This document shows positions 48,002-60,985 of a stretch of 64,000 bases of DNA, one piece after another. Numbering within the stretch: the stretch's first letter is position 1; every line of letters starts with the position of its first letter. The notes under the pieces were generated by a model, which saw nothing but the letters and a program-made list of their open reading frames with translations, had not been told where the DNA came from and did no database searches. The DNA comes from Nageia nagi (taxonomy: Eukaryota; Pinophyta), in NCBI GenBank assembly GCA_050084985.1, contig JBITNC010000001.1, positions 121,768,001 through 121,832,000 of the forward strand, written 5' to 3'. Made by a program: the position numbers and the translations under genes.

Positions 48002-48457
48002 GTTGGAGAGTAGCGTATATATGTATGCAAATTATGCACTTCTATTATCTGCTGCGATTGATTTTGATGAGAGTGAGATTCAGATCGATGTGGAGATTGT
48101 TATTTTGGTGGTGACGAATGCGTTTGTATGATTGCGAAAGCGTGAGCAATAAAGGAACAATGACTTTCAAAAGTGAAAGAGAAACTTTAGTGATGCAGGT
48201 CTAAGAAGAATTGAAAACATGGTAAAAAGTGTACAGAGAATTTGGACTGTAGGAAGCACTGTGCATTGTTTGCTTCAACCCCCTATCTGAGTATAGTTGT
48301 GTGAGACTGATATTCATATTAATGGAGATGACAAAGAATATTAAACAAACAAGTTGAAAGGAATGCAATAGAGAGAGTTGTCATGGGATGAAGAAACTTT
48401 GGATTTATTGCCAAGAGAAGTTCAACAGTTGTCTAGCACCCTGAAGAGTTTTCTTCC
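48002..48457. other. CpG-retaining stretch, no gene assigned
   Basis: It contains more CG dinucleotides (GATCGATGTGG, TTGCGAAAGCG) than its surroundings and Glu/Lys-rich plus-strand frames, but no domain. It ends where the 3.3-kb duplication starts. Confidence 0.35.
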
Positions 48458-51400
48458 TCAAATTTTCTTCAGCTGGAACTGCAGAGGAAGGTACAAGGGG
48501 TTACCAGGTTCCTAGAGCTTCTATACTGTAGTTGTTTAAGCATGTCACTCATTTATTTCCTCCGCTTACTACAGGGACATTCTACAATTATGATACTCAA
48601 AAGAGTCCTTTGTGAAGGATGTTGGTTACTAGGGTATTACTACATATCTAGAGATCTAGTGGAGAGCCTTTAGAAGCACAACACAATTGATACACAAAAA
48701 TAGTTGTTTTAATACTTCCTTATTAGTGTTTTGTTGGTCAAAGAGACTATGGGAGCCTCTTCACAACATCTATGTCATGCACTACAGTGCCAATGTCATG
48801 TCCAGAAGGAAATGCCCTACCCATACAAGCATCGACTAAGTGTTTTCTTAAAGTTATGAAATTGCCTACCACCACTCAAAATATGAAAGATTGCTTATTC
48901 AACTTCTCTAGCTATTCATTTCATTTTCCTTTTCCTCTTATAAAAAGAAGTGTTGAGGTTCATATAAGGAGGAGCACATTTGATTTCATATGAAACAAAT
49001 GAAATAGGAGCACTATTTTCTTTGAAAAAATATAATTACACTAAGAGGCATTCCTACAATGGCAGCCAAGGAATGAGGAGAGCCAAAATGTCATTTCGTC
49101 TGTATGCCATCATCAACAACCTACTACAAAAAAAATAATATTTACTATTTTTAATAATATTTTTTAGTAGAAAAAGGAATGTTAGTAAATTGAAGGAGAA
49201 GGATATGAAGAGGTAAGGATAATGGCTTGCCTTGCGAAGATAGTCTTCAAAAAAATTATTTTTTCAAGACATAAATATATTGAAGTTTGAGTTTTGTTTG
49301 AGATTGATATCTCTATGCATTTTTTTATATTTAAGGGATTATATTTTTGTAGTGCTCTTGGAGGCTATCAATAAAGGACAAATTTGTAAATTTTTTCTAT
49401 ATTGGTGATATTATTTTTAAGATTGTAATACTCTTTGTTTTACTATCCTTTTTCATATTATGCAAGTTAAATGTAGTATTCAAAATGCAACCTTAATCTA
49501 TAGCATTTAGTAAGATTATTTTGCTCAAGACTCACACCAATTCCACACCTTCTTTTTCTATATATGATTTTGTTGAATCCAATTAGATCAAGTTCCCTCT
49601 TATGTACAATTTGAGAAAATTTCTATTTGCCACAAGATTAGATACTTGAACAAAAAAATCTTGTCAAACTCGGAGTGTAGATATTTTAGACAATGATACA
49701 TTTGTAGTGCTTTTTGTAAGTTACTATTGATGCTTCTTGATTCCTTTTCTTTTCTTTCATTTTCATTCTTTCTTTCTTTTATTTTTGTTTAAAATCAAAT
49801 TTTATTTTCAATTAACTTCATAAAATCCTAAAAATGGTCATAGAAATCCATTCATTTTAGTAAGGATAAAAGGCACATAAGACTAAAACAAAACTCCACA
49901 TCCTAAAAAGGTGGTGAATAACTACATCTCTCCCATTTGAGTTTCATTCTAAGTGTTTCATATTTTTTTGTTGCAGTTTTGCATAAACCTTTTTCAAGTG
50001 GGGATTGGTAACATGATCTCACCCACATGTTTGATCATCTTTTTTGAAATGTTGCATCAAGATGATATTTTTAAGTAATAAAGAAATTACCATCAACATA
50101 ATTGGCATTGGAAGGAGGGCCTTGAATTCAATTTTTTTTTCTTGAAGATTTATTTCTTTAAATTTTAGGTAAATATAAAAATAAAAGTATGGAATCAGAT
50201 TTTTTATTTTTTATTTCATATTTTAAAGTCATACTTCTAATGATACTAAATCTTTTTCTTTATTGGAATTTCATGTCATTAACAAGTCAAATTTTTCAAG
50301 TTCCATTATGAATTTGAAATAACTTTTCAAGCTCACATTCAATGTTCTTGAGATACCTTCAAATCTCGCTTGTGATAAATCTCTTCTCCTACATTATTTT
50401 GTAACAAACTAAATTTTTTTAGGACAATCATGGTTGCAACACCATGGTTGCAAGGAAGCTATTAACATCAATTTCAAGCAAGTATATATCCATTGCAAGC
50501 TCAAAGTATAATTTTAACTACCAACCATATAGGTGGAATCAATGTAACCAACTGAATCAAAGGTGGAATTAATATAATGGATTGAATAGTCAAAATGTGC
50601 TAATCCAAAATACTTTTCTAAATTCCCAAAATCTCTCAAATTTATCATATTTTATGAATCAATGAAATCAACCTTGTTTGTCATCAAATTCTCAAAACAC
50701 TTTTAAGTTTTTCAAACACCATTATTCAACAACCTCAAAATTTTGAAATGAACAAATTAAAGGAAGGATTGTTAAGTTTGAGCAATGAGATAGAACAACT
50801 TAAAATACAAAGGTTAAAAAATTATATGTTTCATCCAAGTTCATCAAATATTGCTCCAATTGTAAATGTATGTCACAATAATGTTAGGAATTCTAAGCTT
50901 AAAAGAGGACAAATAAATAAGGAAAATTAAGTCAATCTAATTATATTGGAACCTTTATACATTCATCACTTTTCTCTTATCAATAATGATAATCAAGTAG
51001 AGAATAAAGATTGTTATTTTTTCTTGGATATTGATCAAAAGAAGATGAATCGACTATTTGCCTATTTCCTTTAGATGCACAAGAAATATCCTCAAAATTT
51101 TCAATAAAATTTGATGTTTTTATGCAATGCAATGCAAAAACTCTATCTCATTCAGAATGATCAATGATGGAAAATTAAGAAAAAAATTAACCTCACTTTG
51201 TTTTGGTTTATGTTGAAGTAAAAGAATTTGATAGATGTATAGTAAATTATAGGTTGTTAGACAACAATATGTTAGTTGGAATTTGTTTTCCAACCTTTCG
51301 TAAGCCCAATGTACTTTCCCTTTGTGTTTAATGTATATTTAAAATATAGAAAAAACTCCTCCTTGATCTTTAATTGCAAAATATGCTTCTCCAAATGTTT

Positions 51401-51780
51401 TGCTCATATTCCTACTCCAACATCTTCCTTTATAGAGCCTCAAATTATTTAAACATTGCTTTTCACATTTGCATCTTGTTTGTTGCCTCTAAATTTCAAA
51501 TGATTTAAAACACTTATCTCTCCTTATCTAATTTGCTTTTCAAATTAAATAATATTTCTTGCTAATAAAAATTAAAATTTCTCTTTCCCATTATTACTCC
51601 ATAATTACAATTTTCAAATTTGTCATAAGATTTAAATTTTAGAAATTAATTTTAAATATTTTAAATTCTCCCAAACCTTGAAAGTAGTGTCTCAAATGTG
51701 GAATAATATAAATCCAAGTGCAATATTTGATTAAGGATGGTTCACACTAGGCACCAGTGTCCTACATCAAACTTTCTTTT
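48458..51780. repeat. 3.3-kb tandem duplication, copy A
   Basis: Starting at TCAAATTTTCTTCAGCTGG the whole segment is repeated 3323 bp downstream (51781) with only scattered differences and small indels. It includes an Asn/Gln-rich possible gag fragment (about 50500-50932). The end reads TGTCCTACATCAAACTTTC before copy B begins. Confidence 0.95.
50500..50932 (+). pseudogene. Asn/Gln-rich, gag-like fragment in copy A
   Basis: The plus strand reads NYQPYRWNQCNQLNQRWN, NGLNSQNVLIQNTFLNSQNL and, after shifts, MNKLKEGLLSLSNEIEQLKI (the open 60 codons at 50748-50930). An Asn/Gln/Trp/Tyr-rich linker followed by a short coiled-coil-like helix resembles the gag-protease linker of some Ty3 elements, but no zinc knuckle or gag core is visible. 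In copy B the second part is broken: GAA to TAA at codon 5 and a later 1-bp loss. The ORF in copy A is therefore not under detectable protection. Confidence 0.35.
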
Positions 51781-54700
51781 TCAAATTTTCTTCAGCTGGA
51801 ACTGCAGAGGAAGGTATAAAGGGTTACCAGGTTCCTAGAGCTTCTATATGGTAGTTTTTTAAGCAATTCACTCATTTATTTCCTCTGCTTACTATAGGGA
51901 CATTCTACATTTATGATACTCAAAAGAGTCCTTTGTGAAGGATGATGGGTACCTAGGGTATTACTACATATCTAGAGATCTCATCTAGTGGAGAGCCTTT
52001 AGAAGCACAACACAATAGATACACAAAAATAGTTGTTTTTAGACTTCCTTATTAGTTTTTTGTTGGTTAGAGAGACTATGGGAGCCTCTTCACAACATCT
52101 ATGTCATGTAATACAGTGCCAATGTCAGGTCCAGAAGGACATGCCCTACCCATACAAGCATAGACTAAGTGTTTTCTTAAAGTTATGAAATTGCCTACCA
52201 CCACTCAAAATATGAAAGATTGCTTATTCAACTTCTCTAGCTATTCATTTCATTTTCCTTTTCCTCTTATAAAAAGAAGTGTTGAGGTTCATATAAGGAG
52301 GAGAACATTTGATTTCATATGAAACAAATGAAATAGGAGCACTATTTTCTTTAAAAAAATATAATTACACTAAGAGGCATTCCTACAATGGTAGCTAAGG
52401 GGTGGGGAGAGCCAAAATTTCATTTCATCTATATGTCATCATCAACAACCTACTACAAAAAAATTAATATTTACTATTTTTAATAATATGTTTTAGTACA
52501 AAAAGAAATGTTAGTAAATTGAAGGAGAAGGATATGAAGAGGTAAGGATAATGGCTCGCCTTACGAAGATAATCTTCAAAAAAAATATTTTTTCAAGACA
52601 TAAATATATTGAAGTTTGAGTTTTGTTTGAGATTGATATCTCTATGCATTTTTTTATATTTAAGGTATTATATTTTTGTAGTGCTCTTGGAGGCTATCAG
52701 TAAAGGATAAATTTGTAAATTTTTTCTATATTGGTGATATTATTTTTAAGATTGTAATACTCTTTGTTTTACTATCCTTTTTCATATTATGCAAGTTAAA
52801 TGTAGTATTCAGAATTAAACCTTAATCTATAGCATTTAGTAAGATTATTTTGCTCAAGACTCACACCAATTCCATACCTTCTTTTTCTATATATGATTTT
52901 GTTGAATCCAATTAGATCAAGTTCCATCTTATGTACAATTTGAGAAAATTTCTATTTGCCACAAGATTAGATACTTGAACAAAAAAATCTTGTCAAACTC
53001 GGAGTGTAGATATTTTAGACAATGATACATTTGTAGTGATTTTCGTAAGTTACTGTTGATGCTTCCTGATTCCTTTTCTTTTCTTTCATTTTCATTCTTT
53101 CTTTCTTATATTTTTGTTTAAAATCAAATTTTATTTTCAATTAAATTCATAAAATCCTAAAAATGGTCATATAAATCCATTCATTTTAGTAAGGATAAAA
53201 GGCACATAAGATTGAAACAAAACTCCATGTCCTAAAAAGGTGGTGAATAACTACATCTCGCCCATTTGAGTTTCATTCTAAGTGTTTCATATTTTTGTGT
53301 TGCAGTTTTGCATAAACCTTTTTCAAGTGGAGATTGGTAGCATGATCTCACCCATATGTTTGATCATCTTTTCTAAATGTTGCATCAAGATGATATTTTT
53401 AAGTAATAAAGAAATTACCATCAACATAATTGGCATTGGAAGGAGGGCCTTGAATTCAATTTTTTTTTATTGAAGATTTATTTCTTTCAATTTTAGGTAA
53501 ATATTAAAATAAAGGTATGGAATCAAATTTTTTATTTTTTATTTCATATTTTAAAGTCATATTTCTAATGATACTAAATATTTTTCTTTATTGGAATTTC
53601 ATGTCATTAACAAGTCAAATTTTTCAAGTTCCATTATGAATTTGAAATAACTTTTCAAGCTCACATTCAAAGTTCTTGAGATACCTTCAAATCTCGCTTG
53701 TGATAAATCTCTTCTCCTACATTATTTTGTAACAAACTAAATTTTTTTAGGACAATCATGGTTGCAAGGAAGCTATTAACATCAATTTCAAGCAAGTATA
53801 TATCCATTGCAAGCTCAAAGTATAATTTTAACTATCAACCATATGGGTGGAATCAATGTAACCAACTGAATCAAAGGTGGAATTAATATAATGGATTGAA
53901 TAGTCAAAATGTGCTAATCCAAAATACTTTTCTAAATTCCCAAAATCTCTCAAATTTATCATATTTTATGAATCAATGAAATCAACCTTGTTTGTCATCA
54001 AATTCTCAAAACACTTTTAAGTTTTTCAAACACCATTATTCAACAACCTCCAAATTTTGAAATGAACAAATTAAAGTAAGGATTGTTAATTTTGAGCAAT
54101 GAGATAGAACAACTTAAAATACAAAGGTCAAAAATTATATGTTTCATCCAAGTTAATCAAATATTGCTCCAATTGTAAATGTATGTCACAATAATGTTAG
54201 GAATTCTATGCTTAAAAGAGGACAAATAAATAAGGAAAAATAAGTCAATCTAATTATATTGGAACCTTTATACATTCCTCACTTTTCTCTTATCAATAAT
54301 GATAATCAAGTAAAAAATAAAGATTGTTATTTTTTCTTGGATATTAATCAAAACAAGATGAATTGACTATTTGCCTATTTCCTTTGGATGCACAAGAAAT
54401 ATCCTCAAAATTTTCAATAAAATTTGATGTTTGTATGCAATGCAATGCAAAAAATCTATCTCATTGGAATTATCAATGATGGAAAATTAAGAAAAAAATT
54501 AACCTCACTTTGTTTTGGTCTATGTTGAAGTAAAAGAATTTGATAGATGTATAGTAAATTATAGGTTGTTAGACAATAATATGTTAGTTGGAATTTGTTT
54601 TCCAACCTTTTTTAAGCCCAATGAACATTCCCTTTGTGTTTAATGTATATTTAAAATATAGAAAAAACTCCTCCTTGATCTTTAATTGCAAAATATGCTT

Positions 54701-55092
54701 CTCCAAATGTTGTGCTCATATTCCTACTCCAACATCTTCCTTTATAGAGCCTCAAATTATTTAAATATTGCTTTTCACATTTGCATCTTGTTTTTTGCCT
54801 CTAAATTTCAAATGATTTCAAACACTTATCTCTCCTTATCTAATTTGCTTTTCAAATTAAATAATATTTCTTGCTAATAAAAATTAAAATTTCTCTTTCC
54901 CATTATTACTCCATAATTACAAAATTCAAATTTGTCATAAGATTTAAATTTTAGAAATTAATTTTAAATATTTTAAATTCTCCCAAACCTTGAAAGTAGT
55001 GTCTCAAATGTGGAATAATATAGATCCAAGTGCAATATTTGATTAAGGATGGTTCACACTATGCAATAGGTCCTACATCAAACTTTCCTCTT
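51781..55092. repeat. 3.3-kb tandem duplication, copy B
   Basis: Direct repeat of 48458-51780. Same order throughout, ending GGTCCTACATCAAACTTTCC before unique sequence resumes. The gag-like frame is stopped in this copy near 54075. Confidence 0.95.
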
Positions 55093-55141
55093 CTCAAACA
55101 CTACAATTTGGTGCAAAAAGCTCCAACAATATCCTCTAGGG

Positions 55142-55772
55142 TATTGGAATTAGAGCTTAGTCAAAGACCATTCAAGTTGAGATCAACTAGACTTGCAAAA
55201 ATAGATCAATAAACTTTGTGAAGGAAGAATATTTTTTTAAATATATTCAATTGATTCAATTATTTTTGCAGATACCTTTCCAATGAGTATACACATGCCT
55301 ACCTTTGTTAAAGTTTTGACCATCATATTGGGCATTTTACAACAAGATATCCAATATACTATGCCTCACCCCAAGTGTAATGCACCTAGAAACCTATGCA
55401 CCAAATGCAGTGTGCCTTATCATAAGTAAATAGCACTTCAAAACTTCATCCTATATGTAGTACACCTCACCCTAGAAGTAGTGCACCTAAAAATAAAGCA
55501 TGATGGGCTATTTTTGGCATGTGTGGTACTACATTTTCTCATCTTCCAATTTAGATTAGATGCTACTATTTTGGGTGTTAGTTTCACCTAGTTGTTGTTT
55601 AGTATGATAGGACATTTTTACAACATCTAGTTAGATTTTTGGATTGGATTATAATAATTTGTGATCATGAAACTTGAGTTTATATTTAGCATATTATATT
55701 TCTAGGTTTTTTCCAAAACCTATATATGTAATGATTTCATTTTTCAAATCTGTAAAAGTACAATACTTATCA
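55142..55772 (+). repeat. 5' LTR of gag-only copia
   Basis: It starts TATTGGAATTAGAGC (TGTTGGAATC in the partner) and ends TACTTATCA. It includes a run of short subrepeats (55365-55500) built on TGTAGTGCACCT and CCTAGAAACCTATGCAC. Confidence 0.85.
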
Positions 55773-55775
55773 TTG

Positions 55776-55787
55776 TGGTATCAGGTC
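55776..55787 (+). other. Primer-binding site of gag-only copia
   Basis: TGGTATCAGGTC three bases after the LTR end matches TGGTATCAGAGC (initiator Met) except for GA to GT near the 3' end. Confidence 0.85.
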
Positions 55788-55899
55788 TTAGTTGAGAGAT
55801 ATAGTAGGTTAGAGAAAACCTTGTGGGTATTGCAAGCATAATAAAAATTCTTTCATGTGTAGTAATAGAGGCCCAAAGTTTTGTTGAATTATTGAGAGT

Positions 55900-57586
55900 G
55901 TAATGGCTACCAACAACAACACTCTACCTAAAAACCTTTTGTAAAGTGTGAATGAGTTATTTTTAGTTGAGAGTCCATCATAATGGAAGATTGTTGGGAG
56001 GGAAAAGAGGTCCCAAAATTTAATGGTAAATATTATGCTTATTAGATCATAATAATAACAATTTTCTTAATGGCCAAATACCTTTGCAGCATTGTAGAAG
56101 GTAAATATTGAGAACCCCTCACATGGAGCATTATTGGAAAAAAATAAAAGAGGTTGAAGAAAGAGGAGAAATATCAAAATTGCTTCGTTCTTATGGATTT
56201 AAGAAAAGGTATTGAAAATGGTATTTTTCCACTCATTGCAAGTTATGGAATAGCTACAAGTGCATGGAGGATAATACAAGATGCTAATGGGTATGATGAG
56301 GACACTCATGGATATTGTTTAAGCAAAGAGGAGCCTTGTTCTAGACTAGATCACCATTTTGGAGAGGCTTATGAAGACTCATATTATTGTTATGGATAGT
56401 CTTTCTATTATTATTGAGATGCATATATGTTTGAAAAGTGTTAAAGTAAAGGCTCATGTGGAGACATGTCTTATGAAGGCATGCATGATTAGTTCCTTCT
56501 TGAAGATGAGGATGTGAAGAATTCCTTTTCGAAGAAGAGCACAAGAAACTATCTCATTTGGGAGGTGAGAAATATGTAATAGAAAATGAGATGGATAATG
56601 AAGATATAACCAAGGTTGTTGAACTTCAAGTTGCCATGAATTTGAAGCATCAACTATTGGAGAAGAAGATCACTCATTAGGAGCAAAGAATGTTTTGTAT
56701 GAGGAAGATTATCTCAAGGAGGAGAAGGAACATATTGAGATCACTAATGGACTTTATGGTGTAATTTAGGCATTCTCAAAAGAGATTGGAGATTATTTTT
56801 GAAGAGGTAATTATGTATGGATATTACTTACTTAGAGTGATAACAAAGAGTTTTCTTGAAGAGGAAATATTATGCAAAGAGAAACCATGAGAGTTCCTTA
56901 CTATGATTAAAGAAATGGTTGCTTCAAGAGTAACATGGGATCCTACTCACCAAAGCATCATTGGAGTTGATGATTTCTTATTATTTTTTTATTGAATAAT
57001 TATGTTGATGATTTGTTGTTGAGTATATATTTGAAAGATAGCTCTAAGGCTACTATGAATAAAAAGATGGTGTTTATCTTATCAAGGCATCACTTGAATA
57101 TTGTCTTATGGAGATAACATTGCTAAAGAATACTCCTTTGTGATAGGAAAATGGAGGAGAGCTTGGGTTAATTGGAATCAAATGATGGAAACCAAGAATA
57201 TATTGAGGATTTTTGTAAAAAATAGTCATTACATGATTATAATTATGTAAAATTAATTTATTTTATGTGTGAGGTTGCATATGTAAGAAAATATGACCAA
57301 GAATGGTTGATGAGAACCATTACTATTAGCAAAATGTAAAAATAAGAAGCTTTTGATGAAGGGGGAGTAGCTCATCAAAAGGAGACACTTGGTTATCTAC
57401 AATAAGGAGCAACATTAGAGATGGAAGAGATCCCAAACTAAAGGTGGAAGGAGTGCCAATGTGAATTTTTTTTTATTCTTTGATTTTTTGTTGAAAGATT
57501 GGAGAAAATAAAAAATATTAAGGTTCTTCCAAGTTTGTGATTCTTCTAAACTTCTCAAAGAGTCCCTTCAACATCAAGGTGGATCA
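55900..57586 (+). pseudogene. Copia gag (UBN2-type) remnant and undefined remainder
   Basis: The frame at 56154-56399 reads KYQNCFVLMDLRKGIENGIF, then PLIASYGIATSAWRIIQDAN and GYDEDTHGYCLSK. It matches copia gag 'A---I---I---IFP-I-----AKEAWDIL---Y-G-E' (UBN2 domain), which assembles virus-like particles. Upstream, NLMVNIMLIRS and KVNIENPS (55990-56125) are decayed parts of 'GKNY--W---MK--L----LW-IVEGG'. Downstream to 57586 the codons are Glu/Lys-rich without motifs. No zinc knuckle or protease is seen. Confidence 0.7.
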
Positions 57587-58262
57587 TGTTGGAATCAAAG
57601 CTTAATTGAAGATAATTATAGTTGAAGATCCACTAGAATTACAAAAATAGATCAGTCAACTTTGATAAGGTATACCTTTTTGTAAAGATATACAATTGAG
57701 TTCATTATTTTTTCATTAGATAGTGCTCAAAATCCCTTTACAATGATTATACACATTCTTACCTTTGTTGAAGGTTTGACCATCATATTATGCATTTTAT
57801 GATAGGATGTCCAATCTACTATGCCTCACTCTAGGCACAACATGCCTAGAAACCTATGCACTAGATGTAGTGTGCCTAGAAACATGTGTAATAAGCATAA
57901 TGCACCTCACCACAAATGTAATGCACTTCAAACATTCATCCCAAATGTAGTACATGTCAACCTAGACATAGTGTGCCTAAAAACATAGCTTGATGGGCTA
58001 TTTTTAGCATACACAAGACTACATTTTCTCATCTTCCAGTTTAGATTATATGTTGTTATTTTGGGTGTTAGTTTTGCCTAGTTTTTGTTTACTATGATAG
58101 GATATTTTTAGAAAATATATTTAGATTTTTAGATTGGATTGTAATAAGTTGTGATCATGCAACTTGAGTTTATATTTAGCATAGTCTATTTTTGAGTTTT
58201 TTCCAAAACCTATATATGTAATGATTTCATTTTTCAAATCAATGAAAGTATAATACTTCTCA
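57587..58262 (+). repeat. 3' LTR of gag-only copia
   Basis: Starts TGTTGGAATCAAAGC and ends ATACTTCTCA. The subrepeat block is at 57815-57985. Direct repeat of 55142-55772. Confidence 0.85.
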
Positions 58263-59000
58263 TAAGGGACTAATGAATGAGATATAGTGCCTAAAATGTG
58301 TCTTCAAGGATGAAACAAATCAATTTATGCCTCTAAACTTCCCAAAATTAGAAATAACTCCTCCACATCTTTCTTTAGTAACTCCTTTTTTAGATATTTA
58401 TGCCTAAAACTCAAACCTTTTGGTGATGATACCATTAAAACCACTTATTTTAATTCCTATTATATATTACCTATCAAAATGGAAAGATTAATATCATTAT
58501 GTTATCCTCCATGGGACCAATGAATGAGATCTAGTTCCCAAAATGTGTCTTCAAAGATGTAACAACTTAGTTTATCACCTCTAAACTTCCTAAAATTAGA
58601 AAAAACTCCTCAATGTCTCTCTTTAGTATCTTAATTATCATATCTTGATGCCTAAAAATTTATAATTTTAGGTGTTAATACCATTGTAACTCTTCTTCTA
58701 ATTCCTCTTAGATCTTATCGAACAAAATGGAAAGATTAATACCATTGTGAACTCAAGTAGAAACCACTATGTTGCTTTTCTTTCAAACAACTATAATTAT
58801 TCCAAATTATTCCAATATGATTATAATAACTTGGCTATTAGAAAAAAAAATTGATATCTCTATAAATAGTTTTTACCAGTATGAATTCCTTCTTAGCCTA
58901 ATAGGATGGCAAGAGTTGATACCATGGTGAGTTGCTATCTTCAAATTCTGAAATTTCCCTTTCTTCACAAGATCTTACCTAACAAAATGGAAAGATATCA
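58263..59000. repeat. ~245-260 bp tandem repeat, about three units
   Basis: GGGAC[tc]AATGAATGAGAT starts at 58266 and 58513. AAAATGGAAAGATTAATA[tc]CATT occurs near 58478 and 58722, with AAAATGGAAAGAT again at about 58985. The first unit begins at the right edge of the copia element, so copia inserted into this array. Confidence 0.75.
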
Positions 59001-60985
59001 ACTCCAAATTGTATTCTAAATCCCTTGACTCCACATGTTGGTAGAATAAAAGCTTTTATACTACTATGATGAGCTAAACTAGGGCTCACTTAGATTCTAC
59101 ATAAATCCTCAAATTCTAAAATTAAAATAATAATAAAAAATTACTAAAATATCCTTAGAGGAAGACATCACACTTTGAGCCTTAGATCTAAGGTAAAATG
59201 CTCCCCAATATCCAACATCACACTAAGGAGGGAAAATAGTCAATGAACTAAGCCAATAATCAAGATCTTATGCAAGCATACCAACATCAAAATCTAGAGG
59301 GCATAATCAACTTAAACAACCCTGACATCTGGCTATAGTGGTAAGATATCAATCAATAACAAGTAAATGCTCTTACAAACCCAATGTATAAATAAGGAAA
59401 TCCATACTACATGTAAATAACATAATTATGCACTCCATATCCAACATGTAACCAAGGAGATATAAATACTATGAAATGATAAGTAAATAGTATAATAAAG
59501 GCAAAATGTAATTGTATTTGAATAACAAGTGTAGTAACCTCAGTTACAATGATTGTGCAATGAATACTAATGCTCCAAGGATTAGATCCACACTATGATA
59601 AGGCTTGAAATAGGGCTTCCTCATTCAAAAATATGGTGGAATCTCATAGATCCACTAGCAATGTTCTATTAATCCAAGGGTAATGCCAATACCCCTTAAT
59701 AGATAACTAACAACCTAAGGTGCATTATTATTAAAAGTGTGTGCCCACATAAGTTCTATTTTGTTCCCCATAACATGTACCTAACTTAAAAGAATTGAAT
59801 TAAGGAAGAGCAACACCCAATCCAAGAAGAAGAAATCATAATAATAACATAATTTTATTTTCTTATAAGAATCCTTCTTTTATAGTGTAAGATAGCTTCA
59901 TCATTAATAATGCATTAGGATTAATGTAATCTCATCCAAAGGTTTCCAAGGGTTATTTTTATGCTTTCATATCCCATGCCCAAGATGAGATTCCTTGATA
60001 TGAGTGCAATCACATCCAAGGGCCTTGAATGTTAATGTTGGGTTATGGGAGACTACCTTATGCCTAGGTACCCATACTATCATGCTAAGAGCCTCCAAGG
60101 GATATGTGGATATATTGGGATGCCCAATTACTCATATTAATACCCCATTCCTCTTCTCATGTCCAACATCCAAGTTTGGAAGTTTTCTAATACCTCATAG
60201 TGTATGTAATCACCTTAGTATCATGCTCTATGTTAAAGGGAAGCAATATTACAAAATATGCCCATTTAATACCAATATCACGATCATCAAGGCTTCTCAT
60301 ATGCAACGTATCAAATTATGTGAATAATATTTCATTTAGAATTAATAATTTCCTTGATATTTTTATTACATTATTATTGGCATATTAAAATATTAAATCA
60401 CTTCTAATGCACTAAAATAGGTCCAACTTCTCATAATTGGATTAATTAATTATTCTCCAAGTAGAACTTACAAATAAAGAGCTAAACTACCATTAAAATA
60501 CCAAAATTAAATAAAATAAACCTAAACTAAGTGTTCCCATTTTCCAATGGAAAAATGGGGGAAAATGCTATAAAAATTGGGATGTTACATTCTAATTGAT
60601 CCAATCTTGCATATATTTGTTTTTCATTAGTTGTTATACCTTATATGGTGACTCTTAAGGATGGGTTTTCAACTTCCAATGGTAGAACTATCTCATCATC
60701 ATAAACCAATAAATATATATTACATCCTATGGTTGATATAATGTTGTTTCTATAATCCCAAAAAGTGTATATCAATCATTCATGTGATTCAATTCCATGC
60801 TTTGTAACCATCCTGCATAAGATATTTACAATGGTTTTAATTTTGGCCTCAGTAGGAAGTAAGAATCTAAGAAATGTTCCTTAAAAATATACTTTATATA
60901 AAACATCAACAATGATATCATACCTTGTAGTTGTCTTTTTGAGACTTTTTCTTTGGTTATTTACCTTTCAATTATTGGCAATACC
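59001..60985. other. Noncoding DNA, possible 3' part/LTR of the gypsy element to the right
   Basis: No gene recognised. The frames at 60004-60388 have no family features. The minus-strand pol at 61-63 kb reads towards this stretch, so it would contain its integrase and 3' LTR. Integrase is not visible, implying deletion. Confidence 0.4.

Larger units (their letters stand above)
55142..58262 (+). mobile_element. Gag-only Ty1/copia-type element with two LTRs
   Basis: Direct repeats 55142-55772 and 57587-58262 bound an internal region of 1.8 kb. The order is LTR, primer site (55776), copia gag domain, unreadable remainder, polypurine tract AAGGTGGA (57576-57583), LTR. Flanks are TAGGG and TAAGG, a target duplication with one mismatch. 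Protease, integrase and RT are absent, so it is a non-autonomous or deleted copia. LTRs differ widely, indicating age. Confidence 0.82.

Noticed and set aside
49120-49362. Possible CACTA-type miniature element: CTACTACAAAAAAAA ... TTTTTGTAGTG, repeated at about 52445-52685
   Set aside because: Ends match only for about 17 A-rich bases and no 3-bp target duplication could be matched.
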